A DNA stretch of 64,000 nt from Pseudomonadota bacterium. GTDB lineage: Bacteria; Desulfobacterota; Desulfobulbia; Desulfobulbales; Desulfocapsaceae. The stretch covers positions 1-64,000 of the forward strand of contig JAHJNL010000036.1 of the NCBI GenBank assembly GCA_018820855.1, in the 5' to 3' direction. A program made the translations under genes and the position numbers. Of the stretch, positions 26,622-35,900 are shown piece by piece (the stretch's first letter is position 1; every line of letters begins with the position of its first letter). The notes beneath the pieces were generated by a model, which saw only the letters and a list, made by a program, of their open reading frames with translations, ran no database searches and was not told the origin of the DNA.

Positions 26622-28508
26622 TTATACCTGTCTCTTCTTCAGATGCACCTGAAGGATGGAGATGGCTGCAGGTGTGATACCTGAAATACGGGATGCCTGT
26701 CCCAGAGAAAGGGGACGGACTTTGCTTAATTTTTCCACCACCTCATTGGAAAGACCTGACAGTGATTTGTAGTCAATGTCTTCGGGCAGACTGACCTCTT
26801 CCATCTTTTTAAAGCGGGCAACCTGTTCTTCCTGACGTTTGAGGTAGCCCTGGAATTTGATCTGGAGCTGGATTTCGTCGCAAACCGAAGATTCTGCCAG
26901 GGACTGGATGGCTTCCCTTTGTTCAGGAGGGTCAGTGGGGAGCAGGGCCAGTTGCGCAAGTTTCAGTTCCGGTCTGCGTAAGATGTCGGCCAGGCTGCAT
27001 TTTTGTTTCAGGGGTACTGAGCCTTGTTCTGCCAGGACCGCATTGGTTGCGGCATTCGGTTTGACATGGATGGATTGCAGGAGGGCCACACCCTGGTCCA
27101 GAGCGGCTTGTTTCTTTGTGAAGACCTGGAATGCCTCTTCTGTGAGTAAACCGATGTCGTAGCCTATCTCGCACAGTCTGGTGTCGGCATTGTCTTCACG
27201 AAGCAGGAGACGGTATTCGGCCCGTGAGGTAAAGAGTCGATACGGTTCTTTGGTGCCGCAGGTGACCAGATCATCTATCAGGACACCGATATAGGCCTGG
27301 GAGCGATCAAGGATAAGCGGGTTTATGCCACGGATCATCTGCACTGCATTGATTCCGGCCATCAGGCCCTGAGCTGCGGCCTCTTCATAGCCGGATGTGC
27401 CGTTGATCTGTCCTGCCAGGAACAGCCCGCCGACCCGCTTGGTCTCCAAACTCGGTTTCAGTTCCAGAGGATCGATATAGTCATATTCGATGGCATAACC
27501 CGGACGCACAATCCTGGCATTTTCCAGGCCCTTGATGGAATGGAGCATGGCCAGCTGGGTGGCAAGGGGCAGGCTGGTGGGGAGGCCGTTTGGATAGACC
27601 TCTGTTGTGTCCAGTCCCTCGGGTTCGAGAAAGACCTGGTGCCTGTCTTTTTCCGGGAAACGCATGACCTTGTCTTCGATGGAGGGGCAGTAGCGGGCCC
27701 CAACTCCCTCAATGATCCCGGCGTACATGGGTGACTGGTCGATACCTGCCCTGATCGCATCATGGGTCTTGGGGTTGGTGTAGGTGATATGGCAGGGGCG
27801 CTGGGGCAGGGTGTAAGCGCCGGAGTTTGCAAAGGAGAAGTGGGCCGGTGGCTGGTCGCTTTGCTGTTCTTCCAGCTCAGAGTAATCTATGGACCAGGCG
27901 TCGATCCTGGGCACGGTGCCGGTCTTCATCCTGCCCATGGTAAATCCCATCTCCTTAAACCAGGCCGAGAGGCTGGTGGAAGGGACGTCGCCCATGCGTC
28001 CGGCCGGGAAATTTTTGAGACCGATATGGATCAGGCCGTTGAGAAAGGTTCCGGTTGCCACCACTACAGCCTTCACTGCTATTTGTTCATCGAGCGAGGT
28101 GAGCAGTCCGCAAATACGGCCATCTTCCACAAGCAGGGAGTCGACCACGGTTTGTCTGATTTCCAGATTTTCCTGATTCTCCAGAACCGATTTCATGCGC
28201 AAACGGTAGAGCAGGCGGTCGGCCTGGGCGCGGGAAGAGCGCACAGCCGGCCCCTTACTGGTATTGAGCCTGCGAAACTGAATGGAAGTGGCGTCGATAT
28301 TTCTGGCCATTTCTCCGCCCAGGGCATCGATTTCCCGGACCAGATGGCCTTTGGCCAGACCGCCGATGGCAGGGTTGCAGGACATGGCACCGATGGTGTC
28401 CACATTGATGATAGCCACCAAGGTCTTGCAGCCCATTCGGGCTGCAGCAAGGGCTGCTTCGCAACCGGCATGACCGGCTCCGATGACTGCGATATCGTAT
28501 GAATTCAT
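26622..28508 (-). CDS. mnmG: tRNA uridine-5-carboxymethylaminomethyl enzyme MnmG (GidA)
   Basis: FAD protein that, with MnmE, modifies the wobble uridine of certain tRNAs. The 628 residues start with the FAD dinucleotide fold ([20 protein letters not shown]) and carry the family segments [31 protein letters not shown] and [13 protein letters not shown]. The C-terminal helical domain ([20 protein letters not shown]) that contacts MnmE and tRNA is complete. mnmE is 9 kb away in this window, not adjacent. Confidence 0.97.
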   Translation of the reverse strand: MNSYDIAVIGAGHAGCEAALAAARMGCKTLVAIINVDTIGAMSCNPAIGGLAKGHLVREIDALGGEMARNIDATSIQFRRLNTSKGPAVRSSRAQADRLLYRLRMKSVLENQENLEIRQTVVDSLLVEDGRICGLLTSLDEQIAVKAVVVATGTFLNGLIHIGLKNFPAGRMGDVPSTSLSAWFKEMGFTMGRMKTGTVPRIDAWSIDYSELEEQQSDQPPAHFSFANSGAYTLPQRPCHITYTNPKTHDAIRAGIDQSPMYAGIIEGVGARYCPSIEDKVMRFPEKDRHQVFLEPEGLDTTEVYPNGLPTSLPLATQLAMLHSIKGLENARIVRPGYAIEYDYIDPLELKPSLETKRVGGLFLAGQINGTSGYEEAAAQGLMAGINAVQMIRGINPLILDRSQAYIGVLIDDLVTCGTKEPYRLFTSRAEYRLLLREDNADTRLCEIGYDIGLLTEEAFQVFTKKQAALDQGVALLQSIHVKPNAATNAVLAEQGSVPLKQKCSLADILRRPELKLAQLALLPTDPPEQREAIQSLAESSVCDEIQLQIKFQGYLKRQEEQVARFKKMEEVSLPEDIDYKSLSGLSNEVVEKLSKVRPLSLGQASRISGITPAAISILQVHLKKRQV

Positions 28509-28540
28509 AATTGATAATTATTGTAAGTATTCAGGCATAG

Positions 28541-28671
28541 AGACTGAAGGTTGAAGGCTAAAGCTAAAAACAATGTCAGTATAGCCAGATAATTCTACTC
28601 AAGGACGAATGAACAAGTAAGCGTCTATCCTTGGCACTTGTCACTCTTCTCTCCAGTCTTCAGGCTTTTAC
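28541..28671. repeat. Inverted GGCTGAAG-type intergenic repeat (3)
   Basis: Left arm ACTGAAGGTTGAAGGCTAAA (28542-28561) and right arm AGTCTTCAGGCTTTT (from 28655) are about 90 bp apart, between the divergent mnmG and trkA. Confidence 0.55.
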
Positions 28672-28829
28672 CTAAATGCCTGAACAGTTGCAACTATTGT
28701 TGAAGGAATTTTTGTTATTCTACACTAGAATAGGGTGTGGGGAAAGGTCTTCGCCATGGGCATGGAAATTAATAGTTATTGGTCCTGAGGTATCTCCAGA
28801 AATCATGTAACGCATTGTTATAAAATAAT

Positions 28830-28990
28830 TGTTATGTTGCCAGGCCCTGGTTGGCACAGAGGGCTGTGACGAACTGCCCGGAGGGGCAATGGTTGCCTTG
28901 TAACAGCTTCTAAACTGTTGACGGGTATGACTAATGGTCGTAAATTCCCTCCCAACCCTCTCGGGTTAACTGTCACATACGAATTGTATC
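28830..28990 (+). promoter_or_regulatory. Possible structured leader of trkA
   Basis: Several short hairpins follow one another: GCCAGGCCCTGGTTGGC (28840 region), TGCCCGGAGGGGCA, AACAG/CTGTT around CTTCTAAA, and AACCCTCTCGGGTT, the last about 40 bp before the trkA start. The density of paired segments suggests a regulatory RNA leader. I do not recognise a known riboswitch class; in particular it does not match my memory of the c-di-AMP (ydaO) consensus. Confidence 0.3.
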
Positions 28991-29014
28991 TATTTTCCTC
29001 TTGAGGGAACGATT

Positions 29015-30415
29015 ATGTTTGGAAAGAAAAATAAAACAATGGAAAGTATTCTGATACTCGGCTTAGGCGGGATTGGACTCTACCTGGCCAAGCGCTTGGT
29101 TCATGAAGGGTATGCACTGACTATCATTGAGTCGGACCCTGAGCTTATCCGCCGGGCAGATGAATGTCTGGATGCCCGCCTGATTACAGGGTCTGCCATG
29201 TCCATTGAATGTTGGAAAGAGGCAAACGCCGGAGAGATTGATTTCATGATTGCCGTTACTGATAACGATGCGGTGAATATGCTCTCTGCTATGATTGCTG
29301 ATGCTTTTGGTATTGAATTGAAAATTGCCAGAGTCCGTTCTCTGGAATATGGCTATGAGAATTCTTTATTAACAGCAGAAGATTTAAAGGTTGATCTGTT
29401 TATCCATCCCGAAGAGTTGGCTGCCCAGGAAATTGTCCGTCTTATCAATCGAACGGCCGGGGATGAAATTATTGATATTGCCCTTGGCAAAATGCAGGCA
29501 ATGGCTGCCCGGATAGATGAGGCGTCGCCACTTGCCAATAAAACACTGATTGAAATTGCCGGAAAGTACAAAGAGTTTCCTTTTCGGGTTGTGGCCATGG
29601 CCAGGGGGATCACCACTATTATCCCCACCGGAAAGACCGAAATTCTGCCCCAGGATCAGGTGCTGATCGTGGCAGGTACCGAAGACTTGCCCAAGCTGAT
29701 GGAATTAACAGGTGTGAAAAAGCAGTATCGTCTGCGGGTTATGATCGTAGGCGGCGGATTGGTCGGCAGTCGTATTGCCCAGCTTCTTGGAAATACGGTG
29801 CGGGTCAAGTTGCTGGAAAAAGATGAAAAGCGGGCCGTGGAGTTGTCGGCCATGCTGCCTGACACGGAGGTCCTGCTGGGGGACGGCTCGGATAAGGATG
29901 TCCTGAGTGCTGCCGGAATTGCCAATATAGATACCTTTATTGCGGCAACTGGGGAGAATGAAACCAATATTATGACCTGTCTGCTGGTGAAACATCTTGT
30001 TGAGACACAGGGAGAAAATCAGCAACGGAGTAAAACGATTTCGCTTGTCAATAAAGAGGAATATGTGGTTCTGGCCTCCACCAGCGGTTCCGACATTGCC
30101 ATTAATAAGAAGATCCTGGCGGGAAATGAGATTTTTACCTTTATCCGGCGAAGCGAGTTGCTGTCGGTTTCCCATATGCACGGCTTTGATGCCGAGGTTG
30201 TTGATCTGATCGCCGCCCCGAATTCTCTCATCACGAAAAAACCACTGGCTAAGCTGGTGGGCGTATTGTCCAACCATATCATTGTCGGTTCTGTCTTTCG
30301 CGATGGCAAGTGGGAAACAGCGGTGGGTGAAACCCACGTTCATGCCGGAGACAGAGCGATTGTCATCTGTGACTCGTTGCACCTGAAAGATGTGCGGGAA
30401 TTGTTTTTGTCCTGA
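29015..30415 (+). CDS. trkA: Trk potassium uptake regulatory subunit TrkA
   Basis: Cytosolic gating subunit of the Trk K+ system, 466 residues, with two RCK units each of Rossmann (NAD-binding) plus RCK-C. The first begins ILGLGGIGLYLAKRLVHEGY and the second VGGGLVGSRIAQLLG. NAD(H) or ATP binding to these folds controls TrkH. The start at 29015 follows GAGGGA; an ATG at 29039 is an alternative. trkH lies next to it but convergent, so the two subunits are on separate transcripts. Confidence 0.94.
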   Translation: MFGKKNKTMESILILGLGGIGLYLAKRLVHEGYALTIIESDPELIRRADECLDARLITGSAMSIECWKEANAGEIDFMIAVTDNDAVNMLSAMIADAFGIELKIARVRSLEYGYENSLLTAEDLKVDLFIHPEELAAQEIVRLINRTAGDEIIDIALGKMQAMAARIDEASPLANKTLIEIAGKYKEFPFRVVAMARGITTIIPTGKTEILPQDQVLIVAGTEDLPKLMELTGVKKQYRLRVMIVGGGLVGSRIAQLLGNTVRVKLLEKDEKRAVELSAMLPDTEVLLGDGSDKDVLSAAGIANIDTFIAATGENETNIMTCLLVKHLVETQGENQQRSKTISLVNKEEYVVLASTSGSDIAINKKILAGNEIFTFIRRSELLSVSHMHGFDAEVVDLIAAPNSLITKKPLAKLVGVLSNHIIVGSVFRDGKWETAVGETHVHAGDRAIVICDSLHLKDVRELFLS

Positions 30416-30495
30416 TAGCGCCTGCTTGTATAACTCCTTTGAGCTGTGTGTATCCGATAAGATTCCTGCAGGAGATGTGCCGGTGAGCTCTTTTT

Positions 30496-31953
30496 CTATT
30501 TTTTCCAGAATGATGGATAGAATATTACCAGGGCAGAAAACATTTCCAGACGACCTACCAGCATATTCCAGGAAAGGAACCATTTGCCAATGTCTGAGAT
30601 AAAGGCAAAATTGTGACTAGGCCCCACTGCGCCGAACCCGGGTCCGATATTCATCAGTGAGGCGATAACTGCACTCATGGCTGAGCCAAAGTCCAGATTG
30701 TCGGTCAGTGTCATGACAAATCCGCCGATCAGTACCATGAAGATATTGATTATGAAGTAGCAGAGTGCAAGGTTTACAATGTCGTCATCGATTGTTCGTC
30801 CATTGAGCCGGATCGAAACGACTGCCATCGGCTGAAAGAACATCTTCCGGATGGTTGTGTACATATATTTGCAGATGATAACGTAGTGGACAACTTTTAT
30901 ACCACTGGTTGTTGAACCGGCACAGGCCCCGATAAAGCATACTATATAGAGCAGCATCTGGGCTGACTGCGGCCATTGCTCGTAGTCGGCCGTACCGAAG
31001 CCTGTGGTGGTGAGAAGAGACATAACCTGGAATGTTCCGTATCTGAGGGCATCCATGATGTTGGTATAGGTATCATTTGTCCAGAGAATCAGAGCGACCG
31101 CACCGCAGAAGAAGAGAAGAAATCCTATATACCAGCGGAGTTCGGTGTTTATTTTCAGGGCTTTGATGTCTCCCTTTACTACCTGGTAAATCAGGACAAA
31201 GCTTAATCCGCCAAAAAACATGAAGAGGGTGGTTATCCAGTCAATATATGCGCTGTTGTAGGCGCCGATGCTTGCATTTTTCGGAGAATAGCCAGAGGTC
31301 GAGACCGTGCCGAAGGCTGTACAGAGAGAGTCGAAAAGCGGCATCCCGCCCAGGCAGAGGAGTATGATCTGGAGCAGGTTGAGGCCGATGTAAATCCACC
31401 AGAGTCTGACCATGGTGTCCCGGTTACGGGGCTTGAATTTTTCCTTGGTGATGACCTGGCCTGGGCTTGATTCGGCCCGAAAGAGACGTAATCCTCCCAT
31501 GCCATGGGGGAGAAAGATAATGGCAAGCGTCAAGAATCCCATTCCGCCAAGGAGATGCGTCTGACTCCGCCAGAACAACAGGCCATGGGGGACTGCCTCG
31601 ATATCCGTGAGAATGGTGGCGCCGGTGGTTGTGTAACCGGAGATCATTTCGAAAAAGGCATCGGTAAAGGAAGGAATTGACCCGTGCAGCATAAAAGGCA
31701 GGGCGGAAAAAGCTGAGACAACAATCCAGCCGGTCACAGCAATAAAGAAGCCGTCCTTGATGTTCAATTCACTGTTTTTTCTGAAAAGCCATTGAACAGG
31801 GAGCCCGACACCAAGGGTGAAAAGGGCGGAATGGAGTAGAGGATAAAGATCGTTTTCCTGGTAATAGAAGGAGCAGGCAATGGGGAAGGCCATGGAGCTG
31901 CCGATAACGACAAGCAATATTCCCATGACATGCGCGATAGAGAAAAAATGCAT
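30496..31953 (-). CDS. trkH: Trk potassium transporter TrkH
   Basis: Inner-membrane K+ channel subunit of about 485 residues with many TM helices and the repeated selectivity-loop segments (SGYTTTGATIL; GTVSTSGYSPKN; TTTGFGTADYEQWP; IGACAGSTTSGIKV; NIGPGFGAVGPSHNF). The start at 31953 (MHFFSIAHVM) has GAGG 6 bases upstream. The longer frame would overlap the methyltransferase gene by 19 bp. It lies just behind the methyltransferase gene (8-bp gap), so they are co-transcribed, and it converges on trkA with an 80-bp gap. Confidence 0.94.
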   Translation of the reverse strand: MHFFSIAHVMGILLVVIGSSMAFPIACSFYYQENDLYPLLHSALFTLGVGLPVQWLFRKNSELNIKDGFFIAVTGWIVVSAFSALPFMLHGSIPSFTDAFFEMISGYTTTGATILTDIEAVPHGLLFWRSQTHLLGGMGFLTLAIIFLPHGMGGLRLFRAESSPGQVITKEKFKPRNRDTMVRLWWIYIGLNLLQIILLCLGGMPLFDSLCTAFGTVSTSGYSPKNASIGAYNSAYIDWITTLFMFFGGLSFVLIYQVVKGDIKALKINTELRWYIGFLLFFCGAVALILWTNDTYTNIMDALRYGTFQVMSLLTTTGFGTADYEQWPQSAQMLLYIVCFIGACAGSTTSGIKVVHYVIICKYMYTTIRKMFFQPMAVVSIRLNGRTIDDDIVNLALCYFIINIFMVLIGGFVMTLTDNLDFGSAMSAVIASLMNIGPGFGAVGPSHNFAFISDIGKWFLSWNMLVGRLEMFSALVIFYPSFWKK

Positions 31954-31961
31954 AACTGCCT

Positions 31962-32789
31962 CTACGCTTCTTTTTTCCACCAGATCAAGGCCCAGCGAGG
32001 TGGGTGTGTCCGGTTGAGAATGATATTCCCGTTATTGTCAGGCGCGCTGTTGCTGATGATGTAGTTCTGAAGTTTTTTTTCTTCTTTTGCGGTAAGTTCT
32101 TTAAACATCCAGGTGTAGGATTCGAGGGCTGTTTCTATGGAGTCAAAGGAGATCTTGGCTTCCAGGCTGATAATGTCGACACAGGCATGGATACCCATGC
32201 TGTAGAGGGTATTGATTGTATAGATATAATCGGGGCCGGAACGAAAAGGTCTGCCAATGGCACGAAAGGCATCAGGGTCAAAGGGAGTGGGTGAGATTCG
32301 ATCGGCAATGAAAACATAGCTGCGGGCGTAGGAGTTGAGTTTTCGCAGGGCAGCCCTCAGGTTGTCAACGCTGAGTGATCGGGAGGCAATGCAGATATCG
32401 TGTTGCTTGATGCCCAGTTTTTTCCAATCATCGTCCCATGAGGCAAGGACTGTGGTGATATTGTCAAGATCCTGCTCATGGGATAACTTTTCCAGAACAT
32501 CCAGCATGCCGCGGGAATAATCAAGAGCGGTAACCGACTGGACCTGCCGGGCCAGGGGGATAGACAAGGTTCCCGGTCCGGATCCGGCGTCCAGGACGGA
32601 CGTGGCTTTGTCGAGCGGCAGCCGTTGCAGGACGAGTTCGACATAGGGAGAGCTTGTGTTTCTGACTGCAAAGGACGCGGCTTTTTTGTCCCAGTCAGCA
32701 GGGCCTTTGGCCGTCCATGATTTTTGCTCACGTGCATTCTGCCAGAGACGATGCCAGTCGAGATCATTGTAAGTGATTTTTGGATTCAT
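31962..32789 (-). CDS. Class I SAM-dependent methyltransferase
   Basis: A 275-residue protein with the Rossmann methyltransferase motifs: SVLDAGSGPGTLSIPLA (motif I) and VTALDYSRGMLDVLEK (motif II). The N-terminal part (DLDWHRLWQNAREQKSW, WDKKAASFA) resembles a group of methyltransferases frequent in anaerobes, with unknown substrate. It is first in an operon with trkH. Confidence 0.82.
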   Translation of the reverse strand: MNPKITYNDLDWHRLWQNAREQKSWTAKGPADWDKKAASFAVRNTSSPYVELVLQRLPLDKATSVLDAGSGPGTLSIPLARQVQSVTALDYSRGMLDVLEKLSHEQDLDNITTVLASWDDDWKKLGIKQHDICIASRSLSVDNLRAALRKLNSYARSYVFIADRISPTPFDPDAFRAIGRPFRSGPDYIYTINTLYSMGIHACVDIISLEAKISFDSIETALESYTWMFKELTAKEEKKLQNYIISNSAPDNNGNIILNRTHPPRWALIWWKKEA

Positions 32790-33180
32790 GGGAGTCTCAC
32801 GTTTTTAGGCCGAAGATTAAAGAATACTGTATAGACCATATTGATTTGTGAGGGAGCAATGGACAAGGATATCATTAGCATTTGTTCATCAGTCTTCAGT
32901 CTGAATATTTTTCTAACTCAGCCAACAAAAAAGATTAGCACAGGGGTGGGGCTTGTGCAAGCTGCTATTGGAGAGGACCAACGAAATTGTTTGACACTGG
33001 CAGGCGAATATGGTTAATGTTACTCTTTTCTTGATTTTGTGCCTTGCGAATAGTTGAGATTCAGTGGAGAGATCGGGCAAGGCAAGGAAGACCGGGAGCA
33101 GCAGTGAATCTCTGTTATGGTATGACCCCGGTGAACTATTATGGTAATCTACCTCGTTTGTGTGGGGTAAGGAGTGAATA
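32790..33180. other. Gap upstream of rpmH
   Basis: It contains a degenerate GGCTGAAG-type pair (32805-32907, with arms AGGCCGAAGATTAAAG and CAGTCTTCAGTCTGA) and the rpmH promoter candidate. rpmH often neighbours dnaA and oriC, but no DnaA box cluster (TTATCCACA) or AT-rich unwinding array is visible. Confidence 0.5.
32991..33020 (+). promoter_or_regulatory. Promoter candidate for the rpmH operon
   Basis: TTGACA (32991-32996), an 18-bp spacer, then TAATGT (33015-33020), about 160 bp before rpmH. A long leader is normal for this operon. Confidence 0.5.
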
Positions 33181-33318
33181 ATGAGTAAACGTACTTTTCA
33201 ACCAAGTAATCTTAAACGTAAACGCAGTCACGGTTTTCGCCTCCGGATGAGTACTCGTGCCGGTCGTGCAATCCTTAATTCCCGTCGTGCAAAAGGGCGT
33301 AAGCGTCTTTCCGCCTGA
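33181..33318 (+). CDS. rpmH: 50S ribosomal protein L34
   Basis: A 45-residue ribosomal protein, basic throughout, with the complete family pattern ([18 protein letters not shown], then [20 protein letters not shown]). A GGGGTAAGGAG site lies just upstream of the ATG. It begins the conserved rpmH-rnpA-yidD-yidC-jag-mnmE block. Confidence 0.98.
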   Translation: MSKRTFQPSNLKRKRSHGFRLRMSTRAGRAILNSRRAKGRKRLSA

Positions 33319-33323
33319 TAACG

Positions 33324-33656
33324 TTGCCGAGGTTTAAACTCCCGAAAACTGCTCTGTTACGAAAGGGTCGGGAGTTTGAAAAAGTCTATAGACAGGGGAA
33401 ACGGTATAGTGGAAAAGGGTTTTCCCTGATCTTTTGTTCCAATGAACTGGGACACAACAGGATTGGCATCAGTGTCCATAGAAAGCTTAAGGGGGCTGTC
33501 AAACGAAACCGAATAAAACGGATCGTTCGTGAGTCCTTCCGCTTGCATCGAGCTCTTTATCCTGGATGCGCTGATATTGTTTTTGCCGTCCGTCCTGATT
33601 TTCTCCTCAAGACACCTGCTGAGATTTCTTCCTCTGTGGCAAAATTTGAAACTTGA
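33324..33656 (+). CDS. rnpA: Ribonuclease P protein component
   Basis: Protein subunit of RNase P, which matures tRNA 5' ends; about 110 residues. The family core is present (GISVHRKLKGAVKRNRIKR, VRESFRLHR, then DIVFAVRPDF). Translation probably starts at the TTG at 33324, 5 bp after the rpmH stop. No ATG lies in a usable place and the site is weak, suggesting coupling to rpmH. Confidence 0.93.
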   Translation: MPRFKLPKTALLRKGREFEKVYRQGKRYSGKGFSLIFCSNELGHNRIGISVHRKLKGAVKRNRIKRIVRESFRLHRALYPGCADIVFAVRPDFLLKTPAEISSSVAKFET

Positions 33657-33785
33657 ATCCCCGACTCTTTGGCCGGGATGAATGAGTCGAAGCGTGAATG
33701 TGCGACAGGATCATTCCCAATTTAAGTGCGTGAGGACTGCTGTGACAAGACCGTGGTTCTGCCTGCTGTGAATAATTCTTTTCCA

Positions 33786-34094
33786 ATGAAGATTCGTCTG
33801 TTGATCCAGAGGGTCTGCCTAGGTCTGATCCGGGGCTATCGTTATTTCCTTTCTCCGCTTCTTCCCCCCAGCTGTCGTTTTACTCCTTCCTGCTCCTGCT
33901 ATGCCATTGAGGCCATCGAAATCCATGGTACCTGGCGCGGGCTTTTGCTGGCTCTTGGCCGTATTGTACGCTGCCAACCCTTTTGCCAGGGAGGCTATGA
34001 TCCTGTACCGCCCGTCTCCGGGAATGGATGTCAGGGGAGCTGTGGTCAAGGGAGAGAAAACAAGAAGTGTAATACTCAGACGCTGACATCGTAA
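33786..34094 (+). CDS. yidD: Membrane protein insertion efficiency factor YidD
   Basis: Small amphipathic protein (about 102 residues) that aids YidC-dependent insertion. The family signature is clear: [20 protein letters not shown] followed by [13 protein letters not shown] and [17 protein letters not shown]. The Cys-rich tail after the core ([17 protein letters not shown]) is longer than usual. The ATG at 33786 matches the family start; the upstream extension is out of character. Confidence 0.93.
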   Translation: MKIRLLIQRVCLGLIRGYRYFLSPLLPPSCRFTPSCSCYAIEAIEIHGTWRGLLLALGRIVRCQPFCQGGYDPVPPVSGNGCQGSCGQGRENKKCNTQTLTS

Positions 34095-34122
34095 CAGCGT
34101 CATTTTTCAACATGGTAATGTC

Positions 34123-35778
34123 ATGGATATTTATAGAACATTTTTAGCAATTGTTGTCTCCTTTTTGATTCTTATCGGCTACCAGTACTTTTTTGTAGGT
34201 TTCGGTCCGACTGAGGTAACTCAGGAAAGTGCTGGAGTACAGACAGAGACTGTGACCAGTGCTGCGGATTCAGAGAAGAAGAATGAAGTGAGTGCAGTGG
34301 CCGCCCAGCCCTCCCAGGCTCTTGCAAACAATATGGCACGTCCTGATCGTGAGGCCAGGCTGGTGACCGTGGATACTGATGTGTATACAGCGCTTCTCAC
34401 TGAAGAGGGTGGCGCTGTGAAAAGCTTTATCCTCAAAGATTATAAAGAGACCGGGGCTGAGGACTCTCCCGGTATGCAACTGATCAAGGTGAATGGTGAT
34501 CAGGGCCTGCCGTTGGAATTTTCCTGGGGAAGTGTTGCTCCTGTCGCTACCTTTTATGAGGCAGCCGCCGCCGAAGTAGGATTTACCGGGAATACCGGTA
34601 AACTGGTGATGACGGGTAGTGGAAACGGTCTGAGTATAGAGCGGACCTATACCTTTAATAAGGACAGTTACGTTATGGAACTCGCTGTCCGGGTCAAAAA
34701 TATTTCATCCGGTGTACTGCAGGGCTCAGCCGAGCTCCATCAGTCCAATACACCATTCAGGGATTCCGGTCAGCCCGGCAGTCAATTTCTCTTTGTCGGT
34801 CCCGCCTACTATATGCATGACTCACTCACTGAGGTCAAAGCCGGTGATTACGAGGACGGTCCCAAGACCGTTGAGGGGCCCATGGATTGGGCCGCCTATG
34901 AGGGAACCTATTTCATGTGTGGAATTATCCCTGTGGGTGACAGTGTTATTTCCACAACCATGCAGAAATTTGGTGAAGAGGGAGTGCGCATGAAGGTGAA
35001 CAGCACTCTTGATACCCTGCAGGCCGGAGAAGAAAAGGTCTACAGCTACAAGCTCTATTTCGGTCCTAAAAAGCTCGATATTCTGAAATCTGTCGGTTCA
35101 AATCTTAATAAGGCCGTCAACTTTGGCTGGTTTGACGTTATTGCCCAACCCACCCTTTGGCTGCTCAACATCTTTCACGGAATTTTCAAGAATTACGGTA
35201 TTGCTATTATCCTGGTGACCATCATTTTCAAAGCAGTTTTCTGGCCCATCACCCAAAAGGGTTTGAAGTCCATGAAAAATATGCAGAAACTGCAGCCTAA
35301 GATGGTGAAGCTCAAGGAAAAATACAAAAATGATCCTACCAGGATGAACCAGGAAGTGATGAACCTGTACAAGACCTACAAGGTGAATCCTTTGGGTGGT
35401 TGTCTGCCGATGGTTCTGCAGATACCGGTCTTTTTTGCCCTGTATAAGGTGCTGCTCATGTGTATTGAGCTGCGTCATGCACCGTTCATGCTCTGGATTA
35501 CAGATCTTTCGGCCCCGGATCGCCTTCCCATCGGTATCGATATTCCTTATCTGGGAGGGATTCCAGTGCTGACCCTGTTGATGGGCGGATCCATGTTTCT
35601 CCAGCAGAAAATGACCCCGACCACTGCAGATCCTACTCAGGCCAAGATTATGCTCTTTTTACCCATCCTTTTCACCTTTATGTTTGTCAATTTTGCCTCC
35701 GGCCTGGTCCTGTACTGGTTTGTTAACAACCTGCTTGCCATCCTGCAGCAGCAGCTGCTTAATCGCCAGAAAATATAG
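34123..35778 (+). CDS. yidC: Membrane protein insertase YidC
   Basis: Inner-membrane insertase and foldase, 551 residues, of the Gram-negative type. It has an N-terminal TM anchor (FLAIVVSFLILIGYQYFFV), a large periplasmic beta domain (about 70-340) and the conserved five-TM core. The core begins near GIFKNYGIAIILVTIIFKAV, with KYKNDPTRMNQEVMNLYKTY in the cytosolic hairpin and LPMVLQIPVFFALYKVL following. Place in the rpmH operon is canonical. Confidence 0.97.
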   Translation: MDIYRTFLAIVVSFLILIGYQYFFVGFGPTEVTQESAGVQTETVTSAADSEKKNEVSAVAAQPSQALANNMARPDREARLVTVDTDVYTALLTEEGGAVKSFILKDYKETGAEDSPGMQLIKVNGDQGLPLEFSWGSVAPVATFYEAAAAEVGFTGNTGKLVMTGSGNGLSIERTYTFNKDSYVMELAVRVKNISSGVLQGSAELHQSNTPFRDSGQPGSQFLFVGPAYYMHDSLTEVKAGDYEDGPKTVEGPMDWAAYEGTYFMCGIIPVGDSVISTTMQKFGEEGVRMKVNSTLDTLQAGEEKVYSYKLYFGPKKLDILKSVGSNLNKAVNFGWFDVIAQPTLWLLNIFHGIFKNYGIAIILVTIIFKAVFWPITQKGLKSMKNMQKLQPKMVKLKEKYKNDPTRMNQEVMNLYKTYKVNPLGGCLPMVLQIPVFFALYKVLLMCIELRHAPFMLWITDLSAPDRLPIGIDIPYLGGIPVLTLLMGGSMFLQQKMTPTTADPTQAKIMLFLPILFTFMFVNFASGLVLYWFVNNLLAILQQQLLNRQKI

Positions 35779-35843
35779 TATTGTTAACTCGTACAGTTCT
35801 CGCTTTTGCCAAGGTTATTGTCCCTGGTCAACTATTATACTAT

Positions 35844-35880
35844 GTCAACATTGAAGAGCTACGTTCTCTTCAACGTTGAC
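35844..35880. promoter_or_regulatory. Long palindrome between yidC and jag
   Basis: Inverted repeat with arms GTCAACATTGAAGAG and CTCTTCAACGTTGAC (one mismatch pair) around a 7-base centre, ending 21 bp before jag. No T-run follows, so it is more likely an RNA processing or stabilising hairpin, or an operator, than a terminator. Confidence 0.6.
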
Positions 35881-35900
35881 AGTCTCCATGAGGAATAGCA

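Larger units (their letters stand above)
28509..29014. other. Long gap between mnmG and trkA
   Basis: It holds a GGCTGAAG-type inverted pair (28541-28671), a perfect 17-bp palindrome TATTCTA-CAC-TAGAATA (28716-28732) and a run of possible hairpins just before trkA (described separately). No protein gene is supported. Confidence 0.5.

Noticed and set aside
28830..28990. c-di-AMP riboswitch, SRP RNA or 6S RNA before trkA
   Set aside because: The conserved motifs of these RNAs as I remember them are not present; kept only as an unclassified structured leader.
32790..33180. Replication origin next to rpmH
   Set aside because: No dnaA gene, no DnaA box cluster and no AT-rich repeat array.
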